Shown: positions 44,907 to 55,185 of the stretch, piece after piece | Layout: each line of letters begins with the position of its first letter | Numbering within the stretch: position 1 is the stretch's first letter | From: Dacryopinax spathularia | Taxonomy: Eukaryota > Basidiomycota > Dacrymycetes > Dacrymycetales > Dacrymycetaceae | NCBI GenBank assembly: GCA_037974965.1 | Contig: JBBPFI010000009.1 | Coordinates: forward strand, 992,001 to 1,056,000 | Length of the DNA: 64,000 nt | Direction: 5' to 3' | Position numbers and translations under genes: made by a program | Notes under the pieces: model-generated | The model's input: only the letters and a program-made list of their open reading frames with translations | What the model was told of the DNA's origin: nothing | Database searches by the model: none

Positions 44907-47893
44907 ATGACTCCGGTCTCCAGGCCTTTGTCACCCCAATCATACCGCGCTAGAGACCAGCTCCACTGCCTATGGTGTCCGAAACGCTTCAAAACCAGCG
45001 ATGCTAGACGGAAACATGCCGCCGCATCACTGCCCTGCCGCATGGCTGGACTGGAACATGCCCGTCAGCGATTGGCGGAAAGGAGGGGGGGCCGTTATGC
45101 AGCGCATGACTGGGATGTAGGAGTCGACGATGAGCCCCCTTCCGGCTGGAGAGAGGAGCAAGGGGAGTTAGGCACGGACTGGGATGGTGAGTTTCCCCGT
45201 CACCCGCCGAGTCATGGTAACGCGTTCCCTACACAGGCCGCCACGCCCCCAATCAATGCCTCCCAACGCCCACTTTATGAGCCTCTTCCAGGTGGAAGTA
45301 GTCTGGGCACGCAGAGTCACGAGTTCCAGCAATGGAAGACGGCCCTGGAAGCAGCACAGCAAGCAGGTAACGCATCGAATTGGGGACCATTCGGTTCGTT
45401 TCAGGAATGGGAATGGGTGCGTTGGGCGATCAATGCTGGAGTGAGTCGTAATAAGCTCGATGAGCTGCTGAGAACACAAGTGGTACGTGTAACTGTGCTG
45501 TGCCGTCGCTCACGGATTGGTAACGCCTATTGGCAGATGGTCACCCGGGAACACAGTGTGTTCGATAAGAGCAGAGGAATGCTACAGACGGTCGACAGTC
45601 TGCCTCGTACTCCTCCTTGGCAATGTCGATCCTATTCAATCGACCCCGTCCCTGGACAGACAGCTCCCCAGGCAGTCGAGATGTGGTTCCGCAATCCTGT
45701 CGAACTGGTCCGAGAACTGATGGGGAATCCCCACTTCGCGCCTCGAATGGCTTATCGACCTCGTCAGACCACTCTGAATTCGGATGGGCGTGCAAGAGTG
45801 TATGCGGAGATGGCAGATGGGGACTGGTGGCGTGAGCTACAGGTAACCCATGCGTTACCTGTGCATCAAAGGCGTTACTCATCCCTGGCAATTGCTAGGC
45901 ACACCTGGGAGATGCAGCCACCATCTGTCCTGTCATTTTGGCGAGCGATAAGACCCAGCTGAGCCACTTCACCAGCCACACAGCGGCGTATCCAGTTTAC
46001 TTGTCGATTGGCAACATTTGCAAGAGTCAGCGTCGCAAGCCGAGCGAGCACGCCATGATGCTCCTGGCGTACTTGCCCACACAGAAGGTGGTCGGTGTCT
46101 CGCAAGCCCGAAAGTCCTTGCTGGAACGACAATTGTTCCACCAGTGCATGGCCGATGTGCTCGAACCGCTTGGGGAAGCAGGACGGACAGGCGTTACCAT
46201 GACCTGTGGGGATGGTAACGTCCGCCAAATATTCCCCATTCTGGCTGCGTACAGTGCCGACTATCCAGAGCAGTGCCTCGTAGCCTGCTGCAAGAGCCAG
46301 AGATGTCCCATGTGCCTGGTCGAGCCCGAGGAAAAGGGCACTCTGGGCTTTCCCCGCTTGCGTCACCAGTCCGATTTTGAGAAGATCGTCACCCAGACCG
46401 AAGCGCAAGCCGCTTCAGATGGACCTCGTAAGGCCGTTACCGAGTTCAAGAGGCGGGTCAAACCCATCGGCATGTTGCCCATCATGAAGCCGTTCTGGGT
46501 CGGTCTGCCACACACCGACATCTTCGCCTGTCTCACCCCCGACGGCTTGCATGAGCTACACAAAGGCGTCTTCAAGGATCACCTGGTCGAGTGGTGTCTC
46601 GACCTGGCGGGAAGAGAAGAACTGGACGAGCGTTACCGCGTCACCCCACCCCATTTCGAAACCCGCGCCTTCTCTAAAGGCATTTCGGGACTGAGTCAAA
46701 CCACAGGAACGGAGCACAAGAATATGGAGAAAGTGTTCGTACCCCTGTTGCTTGGCAATCCAGGTCGGTGCAACGCCTCAGTCCTTCGAGCAGCCAAGGC
46801 GTTACTCGACTTCATCTACTTGGCGCATTTGCCTTGGCCCACTGAAGACACCCTTGATCGAATGGAGCACCTGCTTCATGAGTTCCACTCCAATAAGGAC
46901 GCCTTTCTTACAGCTGAGAGCTGTAAGGGATTCGATGGCATCCCTAAGCTCCACAAGCTCCAGCACTACATGGCCACCATACGACGGTTAGGTGCTCCCG
47001 ACAACTTCGACACCGAGCTTCCGGAGCGGCTGCACATCAACTATGTCAAGATGGGCTATCGCGCTGGTAACCGAAAAGACTATATAGCCCACATGACGAC
47101 TTGGCTGGATCGGAGGGAGCGTGTCGATAAGTTTGACGCGTTTCTGCGATGGTGTCACCCAAGCGTTACCCAAGGCGTTACCTCCGCATCGGGGCCGATA
47201 GAGAGCCCACCAATGCCCAAGCATTCAGTCGCCCAATTCTCACCCTTCCCAGCCTTGAAAGTCGATCAGATCCAGCATATGTTCCATGTGCCGGACCTAG
47301 TGGGCAAGCTCGCCGCCTATCTGGACCAGGTCTATCCCAAAACATTGTGGCGACCTGACTCCAATACACGCTTCGACTGTTTTGTCAAGTTGGTCGTCAG
47401 TCTGTCCCTTCTTCATGGTCAAGATGCGCCTGGGCGCAATGTAATTCGCTGCCGACCCGCCTGTGAACGCGTTACCCGAGGACCTTCAGCGGTGCCCCAG
47501 TTCGACACGGTCCTGATCGACACTGGCGCAACAGGTCGCTCAGGGGGACTCAAGGGTCTCTCGGTTGGCCGCCTGCGATGTGTATTTCGTGTCCCAGTGA
47601 CGGACGAACTGCCCGCATTGCTTCTGGCATATGTGGAGTGGTTCAGGAACCCTCGAGCGGGCGGTAACGCGGCTCGACTGGCTGAGGTGACGAAGATGCC
47701 ACTAGTGGATGGCCTCCCCCAAGGGGAAGTCATCCCTCTCGGATCGATTATACGCTCTTGTCATCTTATCCCGATCATGGGCCCCAATGTGCCCACACAT
47801 TGGGGCCCAGAGACGGTATTGGATCAAGGTAACGCGTTCGTCATCAATCCCTATATCGACCATCATATGTTTAATCACCTGGTCCTATCCTAA
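44907..47893 (+). CDS. Plavaka transposase
   Basis: Transposase of the Plavaka family, expected to excise and insert the element in the nucleus. Exons 44907-45482, 45537-45842 and 45899-47893 sum to 2877 nt and 958 residues. N-terminus: a zinc-finger-like LHCLWCPKRFKTSDARRKH with a following Cys. Middle: WELVR-like WEWVRWAINAG, VDSLPRTPPWQC, then the family core TICPVILASDKTQLS, AYPVYLSIGNICKSQRRKPS, VTMTCGDGNVRQIFPILAAY, CCKSQRCPMC, DGLHELHKGVFKDHLVEW and KLHKLQHYMATIRRLG ending in DTELPERLHINYVK. C-terminus: YVEWFRNPR, SCHLIPIMG, FVINPYIDHHMFNHL. No in-frame stop; looks able to encode a full protein. Both introns contain the GGTAACG motif. The first intron is 54 nt, so the frame also stays open if it is retained. 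Confidence 0.93.
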
Positions 47894-47914
47894 CGACAAG
47901 GTAATACGAGCACG

Positions 47915-48130
47915 ACAAGGAGGATGAGGATAAGGATGAGGAAGACGAGGACGATGAGGATGGGGAGGAAGACGAGGACGATGATAACGATGAGGGGTAG
48001 GAGGAGGAGGAGGAGGACGACAACGTTGATGGTGAGGAGGTTGACGAGCTTCATGGTGATGATCATGATGATGATGAGGAGAAGGAGGAGGAGGAGGAGG
48101 AGGAGGAGGAGGAGGAGGAGGAGCAGGCCT
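47915..48130. repeat. purine-rich GAG/GAC low-complexity tract
   Basis: Long run of GAGGA/GACGA-type repeats directly after the transposase stop; would encode Glu/Asp-rich sequence in one plus frame and Arg-rich in another, both interrupted or implausible. It is best read as low-complexity DNA between two transposon genes. Confidence 0.8.
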
Positions 48131-48448
48131 AGGAGGAGGAGGCCAATGAGGGACTTAGGCGGATGACGGGTAACCCCAACCATAACGGGTAAATAGGGTC
48201 CTACCCCGCATTGACGCGCCCTTTGATGATGCTTCTAATGATGGGCTGTGTCTAGGACCCTACAAAGAAGACGATGCTTTCACAAGGGACTAGTGGCTAT
48301 GAAGAAGCCTTATGCACGAGAAGATGAGAAGCACGGGCACAGGGTGACGCGTAAAGTCCTTCAACACCGCTAACGCCTTCAATTACCACTTACCTCTCTT
48401 CCCCTCTCGCTCAAATACATCCTCTCCCCCTTCATAGTCGGTATCAAG

Positions 48449-50921
48449 ATGCCTAAGGTCAATTGTAAGTCGTTTGGGCCAGCGTGGTCGGGATAACGCT
48501 AACGGGTGACGCATATAGGGACGCCAACCATCAAGACTCTTCAGGCCCAAACGCCCAATGGCCTTGAACAAGTCGAATACGGCCTGTGGACGACAACTGG
48601 TTCGGGCAAGACTCTTCCCCCTGACGATGTGGGTGAGGTTGGTGACCTTGCACATATCGTTTGGGGCGCGAAACAGGTCGCCCTCAAGACGGATAACGGT
48701 TGGGAGGAGGTCAAGATGGCCTTGGTGGGCCGTAATGCCCCTCGCTTCCGGCCTGGCGAGAACGCCTTCAAGGACTTCCGCATCTATGTGGAAGATGGCA
48801 TTCGTTGGGCCAAGCCCGGTGCTGTGAGACAGGCGCGACTCAAGGCGCGTCGCAAGGCAGGGATAACGGGTAACTCGTCACCCGTTACCCCATCTCGTAA
48901 GTATGAGATCTCCTCATCCGTCTAAGCGATTAACACGATATTTTGAATCTAGGTTCTCGTACTAAACGCCCGGCTCGTGACCCTCTCGCCAACATCGCCC
49001 ACATCGATTCGGACGAAACGGATGAGATCGAGGAGACGACCGTTACCAGCGACTCTGAGCCCGAGGCGGACCAGATGGAGACCTACCGGCTCAACTCTGA
49101 TGGCGAGCTGATAACGGATAAGGAAGAAGGGCCCGCCGAGCGCCTGGAGGAGAAGAAGAAGAAGGAGAAGAAGAAGGAGAAGAAGCAGGAGAAGAAGAAG
49201 GAGAAGGGGAAGGGGAAGGGGAAGGGGAAGGGGAAGGGAAAAGTGCGCATCCCTACCGATGAGTTGGAGTCAGAGGAGGGGGCGGGGGTAACGGATGAAG
49301 AGGAGGAGCGAGCTGGTAACGCGTCTCAAGGAGAGAAGTTTACGATCGTGCGAGGTAAGCTGTGGTTGGCTTTTCAGACATAGGCATAGTGACTAACGTT
49401 TACTCTATAGAAGAACATAATCCGCTCAAGGTGATCATCAAGCGGTCTGGCCCGAGCAACATCACGACTGAAGCGTCCCCCCCACCTTCGGTAACGCGTA
49501 CTGCCGCCCGTCCTCAGCCCACAAGTACGGCTGAGGACATCGATATGAACATACTGGAGCAAGTTGGATGGGGTCCGGGCGCCATGGACGACACCCTCAT
49601 GGACGTCGATTTGCCGGGTAACGCTGATGAATATCGGCCTTCGCCTGAGCTTGGAAGCCCTCTCCGCCCTCCCACTCCGCCCGCTCAGCCTCATCAACCC
49701 GGTAACGCGACTGCCACACCTGAACCGATCGATCTGGACCGTCTCATCGAAGATGAGACGGATCGTCTCATGCTGGCCGCGCCGCCCACCCTCAATCTCC
49801 CGCTGGACGAGCTGCAAGCGAACGCCACGGCTGTGGGTAACGCCTGGCTGATCCCTCTCCACGAGGAGTGGACGAGGCGCTTCAATAGGCTGGCGACCTG
49901 CGTCGTCCAGGGGAAGCAACTCCTGGAGGAGCTGATGGCGTTACCCTACGCCATCCCCCAATACGGCCCAACGGGGCCAGAAGCGCCATATGTCGGCTGT
50001 CCGGGACGAGTTTATGGAGGCGATCTCGCTCTGGCGATCGACGACCTCCGCCGCTACCGAGGAATCAACCTTCCCGGTGTCAACTTGGCCACCGGGGAAG
50101 CCGTTACCCATGGAGCATCGTACATCATGGCTTCGATGCTTGTCCATGCGGAGGGCTACAATCCGGCCAGCTCTCTCGATTGGTTAGGCGTTACCGACGT
50201 GCCTGCGAAGCCTCATGGACTCGGTCGAGTCCAATATCGCCTCCCGGAGGACTACACGAAGGATTGGCGCCAGGTAACGGGTTCGTACGGGGACCTTGGC
50301 CCCAACCACCATGTGCCTGTCTTTGCGCATCATTTCCCGGCTGGAGGCGTTAGCGACTTCCATCGGGATGGCTGGTCAGCGCTCTATGGCGTCAGCCATC
50401 TGGACTCTCTCGGGGGAAGAGGTCCTCGCAAGCTCTGGCTAATGGCTCCCCCTACACCTCGTAACATGCGCATCATGGCGCACTTCCAGCCCTCCGGACG
50501 CGAGCCAGCACTGAGCAACCTCGCCCTGCGTTACCTGGAAGACCTCAAGTACGTGCTGGTAACGCCGGACCGGGGTAACGGTTCATGGATCATGCCTCCC
50601 GGGCTGATTCATTGTGTCCTGACTTTCGAAACGTCAGTACACGTTACCTGGCGCTTCTACGACTTGCGATTCTGGGGGGCTTCGAAACGCCTTCTGGAAA
50701 CCGAGAGACGGCAAATCGCATTGAGTGAACCCGGCCCCCGAAGCGTTAAGCGTGGAGAAGAGCTCCTGGAAGATGTAGACGGCTGGTTGCGGGTCGTCAA
50801 GGATCGGATGGAGCGGCGCTGGTTGAACGAGTATAAAGCAGGGGTAACGGCTTTCATTGCCCTCAACCGTGCAGACTCGCCAGATGACTTTGCGGACACG
50901 CCAGCTCTGAACTTAGCTTAA
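48449..50921 (+). CDS. transposon-borne JmjC-like 2OG/Fe(II) oxygenase
   Basis: Four exons, 48449-48464, 48519-48896, 48953-49354 and 49411-50921, sum to 2307 nt and 768 residues. The 16-nt first exon supplies the ATG (MPKVNW...). Residues 1-150 are unrecognised and basic toward the end; about 200-260 is acidic then a lysine/glycine-lysine run; about 270-400 is proline-rich. The C-terminal half has a cupin-like core: DFHRDGW (His583, Asp585), RKLW (Lys606) and MPPGLIHCVLTFETSVHVTWRFYD (distal His666). The His-x-Asp...Lys...His order and spacing fit JmjC oxygenases, which hydroxylate or demethylate proteins using 2-oxoglutarate, iron and oxygen. A TET/JBP assignment fits less well. A chromatin role favouring the transposon is inference. 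Confidence 0.72.
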
Positions 50922-51037
50922 CTCGTTCACAGCCATTTTTTCACCTTTCCCACAAAATTGGAATTTGTTCATAATTTTTTTCATTACAAACTAGCTACGA
51001 TAATACAATTCATGTAACTACTGACTACTGAAGAGTG

Positions 51038-51134
51038 CTGGGCGGCAGCGCGCGGGAGGTAACGGGAGGTAACGCATGCGTTACCTCCCGCGCGCCTGAA
51101 GCGGCAAACCCTACTAAGTAGGGTTGCCGCCCAG
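51038..51134. repeat. nested palindromes at the right end of the transposon
   Basis: CTGGGCGGCA at 51038 pairs with TGCCGCCCAG ending at 51134. Inside, a perfect 28-bp palindrome (51063-51090) is centred on GCATGC with GGTAACG on both arms, preceded by another GGTAACG copy, and a 19-base near-palindrome AACCCTACT-A-AGTAGGGTT follows at about 51107-51125. Confidence 0.85.
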
Positions 51135-51168
51135 GGTTTTTCCTGATGTCACAACGGATGCTTCACCG
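51125..51168 (-). repeat. right terminal inverted repeat
   Basis: Reverse complement matches 40460-40504 imperfectly (shared CGGTG, CATCAGG, AAAACC, CGGCA blocks). Defines the right end of the transposon to within tens of bases. Confidence 0.65.
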
Positions 51169-52989
51169 GAATATTGTATCTGTCCGGGAATCAACAGCCA
51201 GTAGTAAACAACCCTTCGCCGTGCTGAAGTTGGGCCAATCACCTAAGGATGCATCGTGCAAATAGCATAGTCAGCGCCAGCGTGCAGCAAAGTAGTGGGA
51301 TTACGTCAGACTTACCGAGTCCGTGTTAGCTCCTCTCGAGGAATGCCAGGGTCCGTAGCTTCAATGTCTCGGCTGCTGAGAAGGTTGCTCCTTAGATAAC
51401 CGCGAGTGGTAGCGCTCCAAGCCGCGAGGCTATCGTTCTCGTTGAGCGCTCTCCAAACTCTGCGTCCAAACCGCGTTCATGGCTCGTTAGCAAGAGGAGG
51501 AAAGACGGGTGCAATCAGCCGACCGCGACCGTCGCTGAGCTTCCGCGGGCGATCGACTGCTTGCGATGTTGCCGAAGCCGAATCGATTCCTTTCGATGTT
51601 GTCGAAGCGAACATGCTACCAGAAATGAGTGGGACACATCCCTAACAAGCAGTGTGATGCATAAGAACTAAGATGAGATGGCGCAAGAGTTGAACTGACC
51701 TTTATCCTCCCTAACATCTACTAGTATTAGGCTGCCAAACGCGAGGGGATTCCTGATATTTTCACCCGATATTCTTCTCCTCAAAAACGCTTTGCGGCAC
51801 AGACCAGGACCTAGGCTGCACAGGTGCATAGGTCCGCAACGTGGAAGAATCTGTACATCCTGTTTAGACGAAGGGCGTGGAGATTGTCCGAGGAAACGAC
51901 GACCCACGAAAAAACCACAATCACCGTGGCAGTGCTAGCCCTGGATACTCTGATTTTGGAAGTCACCGGTGCCTCCGCACAAGAAGCTCGGAGACGCCCA
52001 AGCACCGAAATGCGGGAGAGCGGGCTTCCCAAAGTAGGTGGGAGCCCCCGCTGGCAAGCCGGCTCCTTCTCATCTCAGATGGTGATTATCTGATAATGAA
52101 GACGGGCTCCGGGAGGTTTGTGGGCTTCTGCCGCTTGTCATTTGCGGGCGCCGTTCGGCATGCCCTCTTGATACCGCTGCCACATGCATACGATGAGCCA
52201 CGTCTGCCGGGATTGTGATTACAGAAGTAGAGACCTGAGGGCCAACATTAATCAGCCTTCCCGTTGACGTCAAGAGAGAAGCCCATCTGGGGAATTATAG
52301 GATGAAAGGACATGCCTACCTGTGAACCTGGGATGCATCGCCCTGTTCTTGGAACCTGCCACACCTTCGGGCCGGACCGGTCGCTCCTACTGGCGTCGCC
52401 TGCATGCCGGAAAATAGACTACCGCCACGCGCTGAGGAAGCGTGGCTAATCCCTTATATACTCAAGGGTAGTGACCACGGGCACGTGTTGCACGGAAAGC
52501 TGCCAGTAAAATGCGCTTCCACCCCTTTTTCTCTCGTTTGCTGTGTTGCAGGGAAGCCCAAGTCCGGGTCAATGAGGCGGAGAGCTGTCTTCAGCGAGCG
52601 TGCTCCGTCGTTACAGCATGCCCCGGCGCGGGAGACCTGGAAGCTACCTGCTGGAAGATTCCGGTACGGTCGAAGTCCGCGTTACGCCTCGGTGCTGAGT
52701 CTATAGGAGTGAGGACACGACGGGCAGCTATCCTTCTTTCCTCTCAGAGATTCTGACATCAAGCCTGTAGTTCCTCTATGCCTGCCATTACGAGCGGTGA
52801 TTGCCGAAGATACGGCCTGACCATGCCCGCTACAACGGAAAACTACCTGATACGGCTATCGACGCATGGATTGGTGATCGTGTGTACGCCCTCTCCTACA
52901 CGGGGTGCTCTTATTAACGCCCGGTTGTATGCAGGCTTGCCGTCCACAACCCCCGTTCATGCTGCTGAGAGTCCTCACACCGAAACTGG
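51169..52989. other. gene-poor region right of the transposon
   Basis: About 1.8 kb. Short frames (51406-51645, 51811-52093, 52404-52756) have no recognisable domains and I could not extend them by splicing. It should hold the promoter of the methyltransferase. Nothing else seen. Confidence 0.5.
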
Positions 52990-54370
52990 ATGTCGAACGA
53001 GATCTACCAACAGACGACTGAGGGCGGGTCCGCGGAGTCGCTGAGCACCATCAGCTCTGGCGAAGAGGCGCGCTGGTATATGGATCGTCATGGGCGGCAG
53101 TTCCATGTGATGGATGCGTTGTGGCCGTATCCACACGATGACGATGAGCTAGAGGTGAGTAACGCCTTTGTCGCCACCGGGGCACGCACTGACTCGTTCC
53201 CCCAGAGACAAATCCTTCAACACGACATGTTGAAGCGCGTCGTCGGGCACAATTTTGTCGGCCCAGTCCCCGTGCTCCTTGCTCAGACTCCTCAAAGGCC
53301 AGTGAAGCGGGTTCTGGACGTTGGCAGGCGAGCTTAATCCACTTTGTCCATTGACACCGGCTGACCTATCCTCAGCGGGACAGGTCGCTGGTTCGTCTTC
53401 GGTCGTGCCGGTGGCCGCACCCGGGCTCACATATATGGATCAGGGTGCAGGAGATGGCAGAGATGTTCCCGCATGTGCACTTTGTCGGCGTAGACCTTGT
53501 CGTGCGTCAATTTAGCCTTCCTTGACGCGTGCTTGCTGACCATACGCCCTAGCCAACTGCGCCAGAAGATCCGGCTGAAAATGTGTGGCTTCGATAGCCA
53601 CTTAGGCACATACTGATACTTGTGTCTTTCCAGGCCCAGTTCGAGCTGTACGACATCGAGAAGGACGGGCTGCGAAACCTGAACGGGTCGATGGATGTGG
53701 TGCACTGTCGGTTCGCAGCTACCTTTGTGGGTTGTCGGCCGCCCTGACCGATTTGGGCCTTCGGATCTTCTGCGTTCTGACGGTGTTCCTAGATGAGAAG
53801 CCGAACCCATTTGGTGGACGAGATGGCTCGCGTCCTCCGGCCCGGCGGCATGGTGTTACTCGGCGAGATGGAGTACAACATAGGGACAGCCTCTGGAAGG
53901 AGTCTTGCTTCAGAAGCACCGGCGATCTTCCAGTGGTTCGAAACCGTTCGCGTGTTTATCAGGACGAGGCTCCAGTTGGACTTGAATACTCCGCAACGCC
54001 TTCCAGAGATTCTGCATGCCAAGGGATTCAGAAGCATCACTCCGAAGACGTACAATATTCCGATCGGTGCTTGGCCGCCTGATCCAGTAGGCAAGCAGGT
54101 CCATCATTTCTTCTATCGCGCGTGGAAGCCGAGTGCTGACTTGATCCTAAGATTGGAGAGATGAATCGCCAAGTTTGGCTCGAGTTTGTCAACTCTACGC
54201 GTCCGATTCTCATGGAGGTGCGGAGAAACGAGCAGCAAGTTGACCGACTCATTTCAGGCGTGCGAGCCTTGTTCGAGGAGCCGCCACAGGGTGTGCGTCT
54301 CCTGTCACGATATCACACAATCTGGGCACTCCGCGGGCAGTCGAGGCTTGCCAACGAGCAGGGCTTGTAG
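52990..54370 (+). CDS. SAM-dependent methyltransferase (LaeA-like class)
   Basis: Class I S-adenosylmethionine methyltransferase of the fungal Methyltransf_23/LaeA-like type. Eight exons: 52990-53154, 53206-53327, 53376-53390, 53444-53501, 53553-53582, 53634-53726, 53793-54098 and 54152-54370; sum 1008 nt, 335 residues. Motif I reads VLDVGSGTGRW and appears only if the intron 53328-53375 uses a GC donor and a 15-nt exon is included. Then VQEMAEMFPHVHFVGVDL, the acidic AQFELYDIEKDGL, DVVHCRFAA, and MARVLRPGGMVLLGEMEY. The C-terminus ends SRYHTIWALRGQS, typical of the family. Substrate unknown; relatives act in secondary metabolism or its regulation. No biosynthetic cluster is visible nearby. 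Confidence 0.85.
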
Positions 54371-55185
54371 CTGCTGCGAGTGCGGGCTTTTCGAGAGAAT
54401 GCCAGCGGTTGGGGAGGGGCACTGGCATGCTCGGAACCCCGCGGGACGCGGCGCGTCGGCAGGGTCCCCCGTCTTCCGGGCGTGATGGACCGTACGGGCG
54501 TTTCCTCTGGTTGTATCTGTACTTTTCGCTGTCATGTTTTTGCTCATAACGAAGTGAAAGCGCCTTGAAGCGCAAACAATGAAACAAAGGTCTTCAAATC
54601 TGCAGAAAAAACTCGCGTGCTTGTGCTACAATCACCTGACCACCCCTCATGTTGCAAAGAGCGGCTCACGAGACCGCCTTGGCCCTTGCTAAGACCGCAG
54701 CCGAGCCAGCGCAGGGTTGTAGCTCGGCGGTGATGTACAGTTCCTGGGCGCATTCCCCCTTTACTTTCACCGCTTTACGTCTCAGACCAACGAACTCGTG
54801 GGCGTAATATAGGGGACGGAAGCAGTTGCGGGAATGAATGATCGGCTCGCGTGACGTGAACACAGCCGCTCAACGACCCTTCTCCTCACGCTGGGTGGGC
54901 GAAAGAGGCGCTGACGTCGTCACTGCCCAAGGGAACAGTGTCCCTTCCCCGCGCGGGACTTCTGTTGTCTTCAAAGGACACCCCTCCCGCGTACTCCTCA
55001 CCCTCTGTCAACCCTCACCTTCCCCTTTACGCTCTTCAGCCTCCTGGGTTGCACGCATATACACTTCGTTGACACTCTTACTGTCGACGCGTAACCCCCC
55101 TGCACTCACCCCGCATATATCCTGAGAGTTGCCCCGGTTCCCCCAACCATCAACACCGAACCCCAATACAACCTTCATACCTGAG
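54371..55185. other. intergenic region, FAA1-like promoter
   Basis: About 815 bases. Contains a GCTGACGTCGTCA stretch near 54910 with a TGACGTC (bZIP/CRE-like) core and pyrimidine-rich DNA just upstream of the next gene. No gene recognised. Confidence 0.5.

Larger units (their letters stand above)
40672..51085. repeat. dispersed GGTAACG/CGTTACC motif array
   Basis: Forty-seven exact copies in either orientation, often extended to GGTAACGC, plus many one-base variants (GATAACG, CGTTACT). They lie in introns (for example two in 41147-41197, two in 41954-42003), in spacers, in all three gene sets, and as a pair within a perfect palindrome at 51063-51090. In coding DNA the motif is read in different frames (Gly-Asn-Ala, Val-Thr, Arg-Tyr, Leu-Pro), so protein constraint cannot explain it. 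Mean spacing outside the motif-free gap is about 180 bases. Confidence 0.9.
40460..51168. mobile_element. Plavaka-family DNA transposon, about 10.7 kb
   Basis: Large cut-and-paste-type element. Ends are set by an imperfect terminal inverted repeat: 40460-40504 and the reverse complement of 51125-51168 share CGGTG, CATCAGG, AAAACC and CGGCA in the same order. Inside are a DUF6532 gene (minus), the Plavaka transposase (plus) and a JmjC-like oxygenase gene (plus), all with open frames. The heptamer GGTAACG/CGTTACC occurs throughout (47 exact copies by eye) except between 42629 and 44537. Plavaka transposases are known mainly from Agaricomycetes and are related to the EnSpm/CACTA group. Intact coding suggests a fairly recent insertion. 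I could not identify a convincing target-site duplication, so the exact outer boundaries carry an uncertainty of tens of bases. Confidence 0.8.

Noticed and set aside
45187-45236. GT..AG intron in the transposase N-terminal part
   Set aside because: Removing these 50 bases causes an early stop, while reading through keeps the conserved downstream frame.
47924-48166. Arg-rich plus-strand frame as a nucleic-acid-binding protein
   Set aside because: It is a frame of simple GAG/GAC repeat DNA with no splice-supported continuation.
48449-50921. TET/JBP DNA oxygenase, as carried by KDZ transposons
   Set aside because: The HxD...K...H spacing and the PPG-x-x-H...FY ending fit JmjC better; I keep TET/JBP only as a minor alternative.
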